Below, piece by piece: positions 1 to 8,746 of a DNA stretch of 64,000 nt. The position numbers and the translations under genes are program-made. The notes under the pieces are model-generated. The model did no database searches, was not told the DNA's origin, and worked only from the letters and a program-made list of their open reading frames with translations. How positions within the stretch are numbered: the first letter of the stretch is position 1; the number at the start of each line of letters is the position of its first letter. This stretch comes from Caldilineaceae bacterium (lineage in GTDB: Bacteria; Chloroflexota; Anaerolineae; Caldilineales; Caldilineaceae), in assembly GCA_022824025.1 (NCBI GenBank), contig JAJEBF010000003.1, forward strand, positions 62,001 through 126,000, written 5' to 3'.

Positions 1-2
1 AC

Positions 3-599
3 TACGCCGCCAACCCCAATAACCGCTGCTACTTCTGCAAGGCGGAGCTCCACAACCGCTTGCACGACATCCTGCGGCAGGAGAAGTGGGGCATTGTATG
101 CGACGGGACCAACGCCAGCGACCTGGGCGATGACCGGCCCGGCGTTCAAGCCGCTCGCGAACGCAACGTCCGTTCTCCGTTGCTCGAAGCCGGTATCACC
201 AAGCCGGAAGTGCGCGCCATCGCCAGACACCTGGGCCTGCCGGTCTGGGACAAGCCTGCCATGGCCTGCCTCTCCTCGCGCGTCCCCCATGGCACGCCCA
301 TCGACCCCCAGCTCCTTCGCCAGATTGAAGCCGCCGAGGACGTTCTCGTCGCCTTGGGCGTGCGCCAGTTTCGCGTCCGCCACCACGGCGAGATCGCCCG
401 CCTCGAGCTGCCCCCCGAAGAGTTCCCCTCGATCATCGCCCACCACGACCAGATCGTGGCCGGCATCAAGGCCGCCGGCTACAGATTCGTCACCCTCGAC
501 CTGGCGGGGTTCCGCAGCGGCGGCCTCAACGCATCCGCCAATGGCAGCGCCGAACCCGCTCTCGTCCCGGTCGAAGATCTGCTGTCTTTCGGCCAATAA
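3..599 (+). CDS. larE: LarE, ATP-dependent sacrificial sulfur transferase (3' part)
   Basis: The last 198 residues of LarE; the frame is open from base 3 and the N-terminal PP-loop lies outside the window. LarE donates sulfur from its own cysteine to the pyridinium dicarboxylate precursor of the nickel-pincer cofactor (NPN) used by lactate racemase and relatives. The sequence shows the family signatures NNRCYFCK, CDGTNASDLGDDRPG, the block MACLSSRVPHGTPID that carries the sacrificial Cys, and the C-terminal DLAGFRSGGLN. larC follows 35 nt downstream on the same strand, so the two are very probably co-transcribed. larB and any larA-like target are not visible here. Confidence 0.93.
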   Translation, partial: YAANPNNRCYFCKAELHNRLHDILRQEKWGIVCDGTNASDLGDDRPGVQAARERNVRSPLLEAGITKPEVRAIARHLGLPVWDKPAMACLSSRVPHGTPIDPQLLRQIEAAEDVLVALGVRQFRVRHHGEIARLELPPEEFPSIIAHHDQIVAGIKAAGYRFVTLDLAGFRSGGLNASANGSAEPALVPVEDLLSFGQ

Positions 600-634
600 G
601 CGCCGAAAGCCGCCGCTCGCGACCTGCTGCCGCC

Positions 635-1876
635 ATGCCCCTCGCCTACCTGGACACACCATCCGGCATCTCAGGTGACATCTTTCTCGGCTGCCTGGTC
701 GACGCTGGCTGGCCGCTATCCGCCCTGCAAAGCGCGGTCGAAAGACTGAACCTCCCGCAGGGCTGCTGGCGCATCCACGCCCAACCCGCCATGCAGGGCG
801 GCATCCGCGCGACCCGTATCCGCGTCGAAGTAAGCGAACAGACCACCGAACGCCATCTGGCCGACGTTGAAGCCGTCATCCAGGCCGCCCGCCTGCCCTT
901 GCAAATTAAGCGCCGCGCGATCGCCGTCTTTACGCGCCTCGCCGCGGTCGAAGCCCGCATTCACGGCGCCGCGCTCCACGACGTCCACTTCCACGAGGTT
1001 GGCGGCCTCGACGCCATCATCGACATCGTCGGCGTCTGTACGGGACTGCACGAGCTTTCAATCGAGACACTCTACGCGTCCGCTCTTCCCCTCGGCCCCG
1101 GCTGGGCAAACTCGATGCACGGGCGCATTCCCCTCCCTGCGCCCGCAACCCTTGAGCTGCTGGCCGAGGTCGGCGCGCCCACCGTGCCCGCGCCCGGCCC
1201 CGGGGAGCTGGTAACCCCAACCGGCGCCGCGCTGCTCGCCGAGCTGGCCGAGTTCCGCCAGCCGCAGATGCGCCTGACGAGGATCGGCTACGGCGCCGGA
1301 CAAAAGGAGTTCGACTGGCCCAATGTGGCCCGCCTCTGGCTTGGCGAGAAGGCCGCCCAAGAGGCGAGACCGCCAACCGGCGAGCCCCTGGAATCTCTGG
1401 TGGTGATCGAAACCAATATCGACGACATGAATCCGGAGCTCTACGGCCCGGCGCAACGAAATCTCTTTGAAGCCGGCGCGCTCGATGTCTGGACCACCGC
1501 CATCGCCATGAAAAAGGCCCGGCCCGGCACCCTGCTTCGCGTCCTCGCACAGCCTGCCGATGAAGCCAGGCTGTCCGCGCTCCTGCTGCGCGAAACAACC
1601 ACCCTCGGTGTTCGCGTCTATCCCGTCCGCCGACGCGTCGCCGAACGCCAAATGAAAACGGTCGCCACGCCATTCGGACCGGTTCGCGTCAAGCTAAAGC
1701 GGGTCGAAGGCGCTGTCGTCGGCGCCAAACCCGAGTTCGATGACTGCCAGGCCCTGGCCGATGCCTCCGGCGCGCCTCTGCCGTCCGTCTACGCTGCCGC
1801 CCTGGCCGCCGCCTCCCCCCTGGTCAACCCGTGCCCGGATCAGGACAGGCGGGAACCCGGAGGCGAGAGTGCTTAG
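635..1876 (+). CDS. larC: LarC, nickel insertion protein of NPN cofactor synthesis
   Basis: A 413-residue protein of normal full length for LarC, the CTP-dependent cyclometallase that inserts Ni into the pincer nucleotide. It opens with LDTPSGISGDIFLG, typical of the LarC1 part, has the His-rich block HGAALHDVHFHEVGG in the middle, and continues through the LarC2 signature IETNIDDMNPELYGP. The two halves are in one frame, so no programmed frameshift is needed, unlike in Lactobacillus. It follows larE, and its stop is 1 nt before the next ATG, so translation of the Nudix gene is probably coupled. Confidence 0.93.
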   Translation: MPLAYLDTPSGISGDIFLGCLVDAGWPLSALQSAVERLNLPQGCWRIHAQPAMQGGIRATRIRVEVSEQTTERHLADVEAVIQAARLPLQIKRRAIAVFTRLAAVEARIHGAALHDVHFHEVGGLDAIIDIVGVCTGLHELSIETLYASALPLGPGWANSMHGRIPLPAPATLELLAEVGAPTVPAPGPGELVTPTGAALLAELAEFRQPQMRLTRIGYGAGQKEFDWPNVARLWLGEKAAQEARPPTGEPLESLVVIETNIDDMNPELYGPAQRNLFEAGALDVWTTAIAMKKARPGTLLRVLAQPADEARLSALLLRETTTLGVRVYPVRRRVAERQMKTVATPFGPVRVKLKRVEGAVVGAKPEFDDCQALADASGAPLPSVYAAALAAASPLVNPCPDQDRREPGGESA

Positions 1877-1877
1877 A

Positions 1878-2342
1878 ATGGAGAGTTTTGTGCGCAAAGT
1901 CGCGCCCATCGTCCTGCGCCGCGCGAACGCGCTGGAAATCCTTGCATTCCGCCACCCCCGAGCCGGAGCCCAATTGGTTAAGGGGACTTGGGAAGAAGGC
2001 GAAAGCGGCGAAGAAGCCGCGCTGCGCGAACTGGCCGAAGAATCGGGAATCGGGAACGCCGCCGTCGTCAAACCCTTCGGCCAACTGCCGTTCAGGCGTA
2101 TCAGACAGCACTGGCACTTCTACCTGTGCCGCGTACCAATCCAGCTGCCCGACAGCTGGACCTTCTATACCCAGGATGGCGGAGGCCTCCTGTTCGACTT
2201 CTTCTGGCACGACCTGAATGAGCCGCCTGGCCGCGGTTGGCATGACGACTTTCGACGCGCCTTGTCCTTTGTCCGCCGGAAGCTGCGAGAAGAAGAACTG
2301 CCGTTAAACACCATATCCTACGTCAATGAGGAGATTACCTGA
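1878..2342 (+). CDS. Nudix hydrolase
   Basis: A 154-residue single-domain Nudix protein, expected to hydrolyse a nucleoside diphosphate linked to another moiety. The complete Nudix box G-x5-E-x7-REU-x-EE-x-G-U is present at residues 36-58 (GTWEEGE ... RELAEESGI). The ATG at 1878 was chosen because it sits 1 nt after the larC stop and the fold begins immediately; an open frame upstream only shadows larC. The stop overlaps the ATG of the aldo/keto reductase (ATGA-type junction at 2340-2344). The substrate cannot be inferred. Its place after larEC could mean housecleaning of nucleotide by-products, but this is speculation. Confidence 0.85.
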   Translation: MESFVRKVAPIVLRRANALEILAFRHPRAGAQLVKGTWEEGESGEEAALRELAEESGIGNAAVVKPFGQLPFRRIRQHWHFYLCRVPIQLPDSWTFYTQDGGGLLFDFFWHDLNEPPGRGWHDDFRRALSFVRRKLREEELPLNTISYVNEEIT

Positions 2343-3202
2343 TGATTCCGCAACGTTCGTTTGGCCGCACCGGCCACAACAGCACCGTCACGCTCTTCGG
2401 GGCCGCCGCTCTCGGCCGCGTCACCCAGGCCGATGCCGACCGCACCGTCGACCTGCTGCTCGACTACGGCGTCAACCACATCGATACCGCCGCCAGCTAC
2501 GGCGATGCCGAGCTCCTGCTCGGGCCCAGTCTCCAAAAACACCGCGATCGCTTCTTCCTGGCCACAAAGACGAACGAACGCGAATACGCCACGGCCAAAG
2601 CGCAGATCCACCGCTCCCTCGAACGGATGCGCGTGGACCAGATCGACCTTATCCAGTTTCACAACCTCGGCCATCCCGACGACTGGGACACCGTCATGGG
2701 CGAAAACGGCGCGCTGGAAGCGGCCAAAGAAGCCCGCGACCAGGGTCTGGTCAAATATATCGGCGTGACCGGCCACGGCCTCAAAATCGCGGCCTTCCAC
2801 CACCGGAGCCTGCAAGCCTTCGATTTCGATTCCATCCTGCTCCCCTGGAACATCCAGATGAAGCAGAATCCCCAGTATGCCGCCGACTTTGACCGCGTCG
2901 TCGGCCTCGCGCGCGAACGGGGCATCGCAGTCCAGGCCATCAAGTCGCTCCTGCGCGGCCCCTGGGGCACAACGCCCAAAAACCGGTCCACCTGGTACCA
3001 GCCTCTCGAAAACCAGGCCGATATCGACCGCGCCGTCCACTGGATGCTGGCCCAGGGCGATCTCTTCCTGAACACGGCGAGCGACATCAACCTTCTGCCA
3101 AAAATCCTCGACGCAGCCAGCCGCTTCGACGGCAACGGCCCCAGCGATGAGGAAATGGCCGCGATGGTGGCGGAACAGCGCATGACGCCGCTCTTCGCCT
3201 GA
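2342..3202 (+). CDS. Aldo/keto reductase
   Basis: A 286-residue NAD(P)H-dependent TIM-barrel oxidoreductase. The catalytic tetrad of the family is visible: Asp48 and Tyr53 in [13 protein letters not shown], Lys76 in FLATKT and His107 in LIQFHN. It is slightly short for the family but has a normal C-terminus. It overlaps the Nudix stop, so it belongs to the same transcript as larEC. The pattern (few loops, HNLG after the His) is closer to the predicted oxidoreductase/YajO-like branches than to xylose reductases; the substrate is unknown. Confidence 0.9.
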   Translation: MIPQRSFGRTGHNSTVTLFGAAALGRVTQADADRTVDLLLDYGVNHIDTAASYGDAELLLGPSLQKHRDRFFLATKTNEREYATAKAQIHRSLERMRVDQIDLIQFHNLGHPDDWDTVMGENGALEAAKEARDQGLVKYIGVTGHGLKIAAFHHRSLQAFDFDSILLPWNIQMKQNPQYAADFDRVVGLARERGIAVQAIKSLLRGPWGTTPKNRSTWYQPLENQADIDRAVHWMLAQGDLFLNTASDINLLPKILDAASRFDGNGPSDEEMAAMVAEQRMTPLFA

Positions 3203-3216
3203 TCCGGCCGGGACGC

Positions 3217-3240
3217 GGCGGCGCATCCTCCAGCGCCGCC
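3217..3240. terminator. 8-bp GC hairpin in the AKR-methyltransferase gap
   Basis: A perfect inverted repeat, GGCGGCGC at 3217-3224 and GCGCCGCC at 3233-3240, with an 8-nt loop, 14 nt after the aldo/keto reductase stop. No T-tract follows, so it is better read as an attenuating or mRNA-stabilising hairpin than as a classic intrinsic terminator. Confidence 0.45.
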
Positions 3241-3255
3241 GACCACCGCGGCCCG

Positions 3256-3879
3256 ATGCGCTCAATCTACCAGTTTCTCTACCGGCTTCTCTACAACGAG
3301 CTGGCCTGGGCCTATGACGCCGTCAGTTGGGCGATCAGCCTCGGCCGCTGGCACGCCTGGCGCGAGGCGGCCCTCCCCTTCGTTCGCGGCAAAGATGTCC
3401 TCGAAGTCGGCTTCGGCACCGGCGCGCTGCTGGCCCAACTGCAGGGCCGGCAGCGCCGCGTTGTCGGCCTCGAACCATCCCCCGCCATGCACCGTATCGC
3501 GGCGGCAAGGCTCCGCCGCTGCCCCGCAAACGTCCCTCGCGTTCAGGGGATCGCGCAGAGCCTGCCTTTCGCCGACCGCGCATTCGATACCATCCTCTGC
3601 GCCTTCCCCGCAACCTATATTCTCGACCCGGCTACCCACCAGGAATTCGCCCGCTGCTTGCGCCCAGGAGGCCGCATCGTCATCGTCGAAGCGGCCCTGG
3701 CCGGGTCCAATCCCCTCTGGGCCCTGCTGTTCCAACTCGCCTTCCCCTCCTCGCCGCAGACAGAGCAAAAGCTGGAAGCAAGCGTCAAGGGGGCCGGCCT
3801 TTCCCGGCAAGACCACCTGGTGGGCGGTCGCACGGTCAGGCCGCTGATCATCGTCGCCGAGAAAAAGGCCGACACATGA
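3256..3879 (+). CDS. Class I SAM-dependent methyltransferase
   Basis: A 207-residue protein with the Rossmann-type methyltransferase fold (Methyltransf_11/UbiE-like). Motif I is VLEVGFGTG at residues 48-56, followed by an acidic end of strand 2 (GLEPSPAM), the motif II-like block LPFADRAFDTILCAFPATY and the post-III strand RPGGRIVIVEAAL. An N-terminal helix with aromatic and basic residues precedes the fold. Its TGA overlaps the ATG of the next gene. The family methylates many small molecules and quinone precursors; nothing here fixes the acceptor. Confidence 0.85.
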   Translation: MRSIYQFLYRLLYNELAWAYDAVSWAISLGRWHAWREAALPFVRGKDVLEVGFGTGALLAQLQGRQRRVVGLEPSPAMHRIAAARLRRCPANVPRVQGIAQSLPFADRAFDTILCAFPATYILDPATHQEFARCLRPGGRIVIVEAALAGSNPLWALLFQLAFPSSPQTEQKLEASVKGAGLSRQDHLVGGRTVRPLIIVAEKKADT

Positions 3880-4706
3880 ATCCGCCCAGACGCTACACCC
3901 GCTTCGCCAGCGGCATTTCCCCCGACTGGATCCCCTCCACGCCCGGCAATGGCGCCATCCAGGCCAGCGCCTCCGGCATACGCCTGCTCAACCGCGGCGC
4001 TGTCCGCCGCGTCTACACCAACGCGCAGCTCGACGACTACCGGGGACTCAGCCGCGCCGCGTTTCCGTGGCGCCCACCCTTGCGCCTATCAGTCCGGGCG
4101 CGCTTCTCCCATCGCCGCGGCCAGCTGACCGGCACAGCAGGATTTGGATTCTGGAACGATCCTCTGCGCATGACCGGCCTGCGCCGACTCGCTCCGCCCC
4201 AGGCCCTCTGGTTCTTCTATGCCGGCCCGCACTCCGACATGCGCCTCGCGCTGGATCAACCCGGCTGGGGCTGGAAGGCCTCCGCCGTCGACGCCAGCAA
4301 CCCCCGCTTTCTCGCGCAGACGCCGCGCCTTGCTCTTTCCGCGCCGCTGATGCGCGTGCCTCGCCTCCATCGCCGCCTGTGGCCGTCATTTCAGAAGGTA
4401 GCGGGGATCGCCGAACAGACTATCCCCGCCGCCATGCAGGACTGGCACATCTACACACTCGACTGGCAGCGCGACCGCGCCGTTTTCCATCTCGACGGCC
4501 GGACCTTCTTGCAACTGCCGCACGCGCCATCAGGGCCGCTCGGCCTCGTGCTCTGGCTGGACAACCAGTTCCTGCAGGTCGCCCCCTGGGGTCACGTTCG
4601 CTGGGGACTGGTGGAGAAGGAAGAGGCCCAATGGCTGGAGATCGACTGGCTTGCCGTCGAAAGCGGCCCAGCCGTGACCGGACGGGCGCCAATCAGGGGG
4701 AGATAG
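3876..4706 (+). CDS. ConA-like/GH16-like fold protein, function unknown
   Basis: A 276-residue protein beginning at an ATG that overlaps the methyltransferase stop (ATGA at 3876-3879). The pattern WHIYTLDWQRDRAVFHLDGRT and the repeated amphipathic beta segments resemble the concanavalin A-like jelly roll of glycoside hydrolase family 16. I do not see the catalytic E-x-D-x-x-E at the expected place; the only EID (QWLEIDWLAVE) is near the C-terminus. It may therefore be a non-catalytic member. There is no signal peptide. A longer open frame that starts within the methyltransferase gene was rejected because that part shadows it. Confidence 0.55.
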   Translation: MNPPRRYTRFASGISPDWIPSTPGNGAIQASASGIRLLNRGAVRRVYTNAQLDDYRGLSRAAFPWRPPLRLSVRARFSHRRGQLTGTAGFGFWNDPLRMTGLRRLAPPQALWFFYAGPHSDMRLALDQPGWGWKASAVDASNPRFLAQTPRLALSAPLMRVPRLHRRLWPSFQKVAGIAEQTIPAAMQDWHIYTLDWQRDRAVFHLDGRTFLQLPHAPSGPLGLVLWLDNQFLQVAPWGHVRWGLVEKEEAQWLEIDWLAVESGPAVTGRAPIRGR

Positions 4707-4826
4707 GTGAAATCAACTGAATCTGCCCTTTGACAATGGGAGTAAGCTCGATCAATGCTGATCGCCATTAGTGTCCAATTGGGATCAAGATCGTCTCAAT
4801 TCTGATGTCGATGAGGGAATGCCAGT

Positions 4827-5108
4827 ATGTTGAAATGGACACGGGATGAAAGAAAAGCAAGGGAAAACCTGCAACATCAGAGGATTGATTCTACGACTGC
4901 CAAATCGGTCTTTGAAAATTCATTGTCAGAAATACGTGTTAAACTGTTCGAAAGTGAGTTGCCTTGGCAAACAATGGGAAAGTTAGGACCAGTTCCATTA
5001 GTCGCAGTTCAAACTTAACCAGACACTGACGGAGTAAAAGGTCGAATCATTCGCGCTCGCAAAGCGACTCCTCACGAAAGGAGATGGTATGAAGAAGAAA
5101 AGCACTGA
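4827..5108 (+). pseudogene. brnT: BrnT-type toxin interrupted by an in-frame stop
   Basis: BrnT toxins are small RNase-like proteins of about 90 residues. This frame begins MLKWTRDERKARENLQHQ and has the helix-turn region TAKSVFENSLSE, both typical of BrnT. It then hits TAA at 5016-5018. The same frame continues after the stop as PDTDGVKGRIIRARKATPHERRWYEEEKH, read across 5019-5105, which matches the usual BrnT C-terminus (R-I-I-x-A-R-K-A-T-x-x-E-R-x-x-YEE). A single substitution (for example GAA to TAA) explains the break. The truncated product lacks the conserved C-terminal Arg/Tyr residues and is probably inactive. The antitoxin-like frame starts inside its 3' end. Confidence 0.75.
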
Positions 5109-5199
5109 ACGAACAGAGCAACAACGCGCGATGCTCAAGAGGTTGGAAGAGATGCCTGACGAGCAAATTGATACTTCAGATAAACGTGTTGCTCTCTGA
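5089..5199 (+). pseudogene. brnA: BrnA-like antitoxin, N-terminal remnant
   Basis: A 36-codon frame overlapping the end of brnT by 20 nt, the normal BrnT-BrnA arrangement. MLKRLEEMPDEQIDTSDK resembles the N-terminal linker of BrnA-type antitoxins (x-DEEIDTSDIPEL). The frame then stops at 5197-5199, before the ribbon-helix-helix DNA-binding part, and no RHH-like sequence is recognisable in any frame up to the Fic gene. Together with the toxin nonsense codon this indicates a decayed module. It is too short for ordinary ORF calling. Confidence 0.5.
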
Positions 5200-5311
5200 C
5201 GCGCTGGGGGAGTTGAGGTTGGGAAGGGGTCGGTTATTCCGGTGGTTCTGCGGTGGCGTGCGATGGCGTGAACTGGGCAAGTGGAATCGTGCAAATAGGG
5301 AAGTCTGAAAT

Positions 5312-6811
5312 ATGCCTGCATACATGTGGAAGCCTTTAGAAGGCCTCAGCAAACATACGTCCAATTTGGACTTTCAAGAGATAGACTCGCTTCACCAGCA
5401 GTGGCTGAGTTTTCGTAAACAACGCGAGAAGTCAAATCCCGACGCCTACAGGGATTTTCTGGAGCGCCTGGACCGTCGCTGGGCGATTGAAACAGGAATC
5501 ATCGAAGGAATATACAATATTGACCGCGGCACAACCCAAACCCTCGTAGAACACGGCCTCATCGCAGATCTGATCGATCGTACTGCCACTGACCGCGATC
5601 CTCAGGTTATCGTCAAAATCTTAAAGGATCATCAGGAGGCGGCAGAATTTGTAACTGAATCCATCAGGCAAGCGAGACCGCTTTCTGGGCACTATATCAG
5701 AGAACTCCACCAACTATTGACTCGAAACCAGGCTACCTACAGCGCCGTCGATCAGTTCGGTCGTGTCTTTGAAACCGAACAGGACAAGGGCGGTTTCAAG
5801 AAGCAACCCAACAATCCAACCCGGCCTGATGGGAAGGTTCACGAGTACTGTCCTCCTGACCAGGTAGAAAGCGAGATCGATAATCTGGTCGAATATTATC
5901 ACGAATTCGAGGCGGCAAACGACAGCTTTCACAAGCTTCTGATCGCAGCCTGGTTGCATCATCGATTCACGCAAATCCACCCGTTTCAAGATGGAAACGG
6001 AAGGGTGGCACGAGCGTTGCTAACCTGGCATTTGGCAAAAGAAGAGTTCTTGCCCATCGTTGTCACGCGGGACGATCGAAATCAGTATATTGAGTGTTTG
6101 GCGTTTGCTGACGCCGGCGATCTCAATCCGTTCGTTCTGTTCATCGTTCGATTGGAAAGACAGATGATCCTGGAGGCATTGGGCGAGCCTGAGCCTGTCA
6201 CAGACTCCGGCATGGTCAGTCAGGTTCTGGATCATATCACCGGGCAGATCAGGCGGCAGCAACAGGACAGATTATCTCAGTTGCGCTCGGTCAACCGTGT
6301 TGCTTCTTCCCTTCGGGACACTGCCAAAACATATCTGGAATCTCAAGCCGGGCCGATTCGGCAGCGGCTAAGTGAAGCTGGCCTTGCTGTAGAGTGCGTC
6401 ATCGATGCGGGCGGTCCGGGAGATAGAGAACACTGGTATCGGGCTCAAGTGGTTCAAACTGCGAGGGATGCCAGTCATTGGGCTAACTTGAATGAAGACA
6501 GGTTCTTTATCAGATTGTCTATCAACCCAGACGACCAGTCTCAAATGCCACGCCTTATATTTATTGTCTCCCTTCATCATGTAGGCCGGCAGCTAACCGG
6601 GATCATGGCCGCGACTGCTTTTGCGCAAGTCGACAGAGTCAGAAAGGGAGCTTCCGAAGAACCGGCCGACCCCGACTTCCAAAATTGCACCGTAGATTCG
6701 TTTACCTTCACGTGGAATGGGGATGTCGAAACTGTTGCGCCTCGATTCACTACCTGGCTCGAGAAGCCGTTCAGTATTGCACTGCGTCACTGGAGTGGGT
6801 TTATATCGTGA
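5312..6811 (+). CDS. Fic domain protein, class II (probable AMPylase)
   Basis: A 499-residue protein with the complete Fic motif HPFQDGNGR at residues 223-231, the catalytic loop of FIDO enzymes that usually transfer AMP to Tyr/Thr/Ser of a target protein. The N-terminal inhibitory helix motif [ST]-x-x-x-E-[GN] is present as TGIIEG at 61-66, in front of the Fic core, making this a self-inhibited class II Fic in which Glu65 would block ATP. A further ~230 residues follow the Fic core, carrying a region rich in Arg/Gln and a beta-rich end that I do not recognise, possibly target recognition. GC content and codon use are lower than in the flanks, which suggests transfer. Confidence 0.92.
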   Translation: MPAYMWKPLEGLSKHTSNLDFQEIDSLHQQWLSFRKQREKSNPDAYRDFLERLDRRWAIETGIIEGIYNIDRGTTQTLVEHGLIADLIDRTATDRDPQVIVKILKDHQEAAEFVTESIRQARPLSGHYIRELHQLLTRNQATYSAVDQFGRVFETEQDKGGFKKQPNNPTRPDGKVHEYCPPDQVESEIDNLVEYYHEFEAANDSFHKLLIAAWLHHRFTQIHPFQDGNGRVARALLTWHLAKEEFLPIVVTRDDRNQYIECLAFADAGDLNPFVLFIVRLERQMILEALGEPEPVTDSGMVSQVLDHITGQIRRQQQDRLSQLRSVNRVASSLRDTAKTYLESQAGPIRQRLSEAGLAVECVIDAGGPGDREHWYRAQVVQTARDASHWANLNEDRFFIRLSINPDDQSQMPRLIFIVSLHHVGRQLTGIMAATAFAQVDRVRKGASEEPADPDFQNCTVDSFTFTWNGDVETVAPRFTTWLEKPFSIALRHWSGFIS

Positions 6812-7034
6812 TTCTTCGGTTAGGCGATCAGGTCTCGTTGAAGTTTGCCTGAGCCGGGATAACCACATGCAAAACCTGGTCAATCAACATAGGGACACAG
6901 AGAACAGCTAAACTGCTTTTGGTCCGCGTAAGGGTGCTAAGAGACGCGAAGAGCAACAAGAGGATCTTTTCTGTCCTGGCAGGGTCGGTTAGAGCCCGAA
7001 TTTATCATAATTTTGAAAGGGGGGTCAGCAGGTC
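6812..7034. other. AT-richer non-coding gap after fic
   Basis: I see no convincing gene here. Short open frames lack a ribosome binding site and resemble no family. The composition stays AT-rich, like the Fic gene, and it belongs to the same island. Confidence 0.5.
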
Positions 7035-7355
7035 ATGGCTTACTCGGTGCGGGAGGAGCGTCAGAGCCTTGCCACCAGTCTGCGGGAGGAGCTCGACGAG
7101 GCGGGGCGGGTCGTCATCCGGTTGCGGCGGGACAACGTTGAATCGTTCGTGCTACTTCTGGACAGCATTGACGAGAACTTGCCATACGACCGCCCTGCGC
7201 GCTTCTCGACTGCTGGCCAGCTTTACTTCGATCTCCCACCCAACTCCCCTGTTCGTCAATATGCCCATCATACGCCTCCCCCTAGCATCTCCTGTCGGGC
7301 AGTTTTTCGAGGCGACCTGTTCTGCGACAGTAGGTGGAAAACTCCCTTCGCGTAG
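7035..7355 (+). CDS. Small hypothetical protein
   Basis: A 106-codon frame preceded by an AAAGGGGGG stretch 9 nt upstream of the ATG. The N-terminal 50 residues are a charged, probably alpha-helical segment (REERQSLATSLREELDEAG, then VVIRLRRDNVESF). The C-terminal third is Pro/Cys-rich and does not look like folded protein. It may be the intact start of a longer gene that was broken. It lies between the Fic gene and a return to high-GC metabolic genes, in the AT-richer island. I do not recognise a family. Confidence 0.3.
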   Translation: MAYSVREERQSLATSLREELDEAGRVVIRLRRDNVESFVLLLDSIDENLPYDRPARFSTAGQLYFDLPPNSPVRQYAHHTPPPSISCRAVFRGDLFCDSRWKTPFA

Positions 7356-7507
7356 TCACATCAAGACTAACTGACATCCTTCCTAGTGCAAGTTCAACTT
7401 GAATCCACGACGATTCGTATCGGCGAGCGTTCAGGAGCACGGCCTTAGCCTGCGAAAAACGCAAATTCTGCGTTCAATTTGGGAGCGACATTGCGTGTAC
7501 AGAAAAC

Positions 7508-8650
7508 CTACCCAAAACGCACCTTGGACGAGTCCGTAGCGGCCGCGCTCGACACCCGATGTGCCTCCACCATGCCCTGATTCAGCCTGTGACCCAAGCC
7601 CGGCTCCTGCGACAAAACCAGGTGGCCATCCTCAATCCGCTCCGGCGGCGACAGCAGTTCAGCCCGCCAATCCACCTCGCTCCAGGCATATTCCAGAATG
7701 TAGAAATTCGGCCACGAAGCAGCCGCCTGCGCGGTGGCAGCCGTCGAAAGCGGACCGGCCGGATTGTGAGGCGCGACAAGAACCTGCCTCAACCGCGCCG
7801 TCGCCGCAATCTCGTTCAACTCGAGGATGCCGCCGCAATGTTTCACGTCCGGCATGATCACATCCACGCAACGATCTGCCGTAAACGGTCGAAACCCCTC
7901 CACGCCGTAGACGCTTTCCGCCGATGCAATGGGCTGGGGGACGAGGCCCGCAACCGCCGCCAACCCTTCAGCGTCCGTGTGCGCCACCGGTTCCTCATAC
8001 CAGAAGAGATTCACGTCCGCCAGCTCCTGCCCCACCACAACCGCCTCCGAAACCTCCATCCGGCTGTGGCAGTCAACAGCCAATTCGATCTCGTCGCCAA
8101 TCGCCTTTCGCGTGGCGCGCACCCGCTCGACCCCCGGCCGCCAGTCCGCCAGCGGCCCGGTTCGATAGCGGTACGGATGGCGCAGCTCGTCGAATGGGGC
8201 CATTTTGATCGCGGTAAAGCCTTCGTCCGCCGCCTGTCGCGCCGCCCGCGCAAATCCCTCCGGCGAGCGATCCACCACATGGCGATTGATATTGGCGTAG
8301 AGCCGGATGCGTTCCCGCACCGCCCCGCCAAACAGCGCATGCAGCGGCGCCCCAAGCGACTGACCCAGGACATCCCACAGCGCCTGTTCCAGCCCGCTCA
8401 ACGCCGTATTGTAGACGCGGCCCCCGTCCTTCTTGCGCAGCATCTGCCGGATGCGGGCAATCTGCCGCGGGTCCTCGCCCTGAAGCTGCCGGTCAAACTG
8501 CTCTACAGCAGCAACGCAGAGCGCATCATTGCTGTTGTGGCTCGCCTCCCCCACGCCGGTAATCCCCGCATCGGTCTCCACCACTACATGCACCCAATCG
8601 CCCCTGTGATTGACATGCACGATCAACGTCGAAATAGACCTGATCTTCAC
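7508..8650 (-). CDS. Enolase-superfamily protein, mandelate racemase group
   Basis: A 380-residue mandelate racemase/muconate lactonizing enzyme-like protein, expected to abstract the alpha-proton of a carboxylate sugar acid, as a dehydratase or racemase. Metal ligands fit Asp193 (VDCHS), Glu219 (YEEP) and Glu245 (SAESV). The Asp268/His295 dyad (MPDVKHCGG, PHNPAGP) is spaced as in mandelate racemase. Lys149 in IKMAPF sits at the second-strand base position, without a clear KxK. His195 next to Asp193 is like the extra acid of sugar-acid dehydratases. Neighbours (SDR, lactonase, GH2) fit oxidative sugar catabolism. Its exact substrate is unknown. Confidence 0.9.
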   Translation of the reverse strand: MKIRSISTLIVHVNHRGDWVHVVVETDAGITGVGEASHNSNDALCVAAVEQFDRQLQGEDPRQIARIRQMLRKKDGGRVYNTALSGLEQALWDVLGQSLGAPLHALFGGAVRERIRLYANINRHVVDRSPEGFARAARQAADEGFTAIKMAPFDELRHPYRYRTGPLADWRPGVERVRATRKAIGDEIELAVDCHSRMEVSEAVVVGQELADVNLFWYEEPVAHTDAEGLAAVAGLVPQPIASAESVYGVEGFRPFTADRCVDVIMPDVKHCGGILELNEIAATARLRQVLVAPHNPAGPLSTAATAQAAASWPNFYILEYAWSEVDWRAELLSPPERIEDGHLVLSQEPGLGHRLNQGMVEAHRVSSAAATDSSKVRFG

Positions 8651-8746
8651 AATCTTCCCGTCCTTTACGAAGGATCCAGACCACCTGTACTTTCCGATTT
8701 ATCTCCTCAGCCGAGGCGAGCAAAGCCGCTTCTCGCCCTTCACCCG

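Noticed and set aside
3327..3875. N-terminal extension of the ConA-like protein
   Set aside because: It lies wholly inside the methyltransferase gene in another frame and is Arg/Pro-rich; the ATGA junction at 3876 is a natural start.
5016..5018. In-frame TAA of brnT as a recoded codon
   Set aside because: UAA is not read as Sec or Pyl, and the antitoxin is damaged too, so decay is the simpler reading.
6919..7374. 151-codon frame overlapping the small gene at 7035
   Set aside because: Arg/Ser/Cys-rich, with no ribosome site; the overlapping frame from 7035 has a better start and more natural composition.
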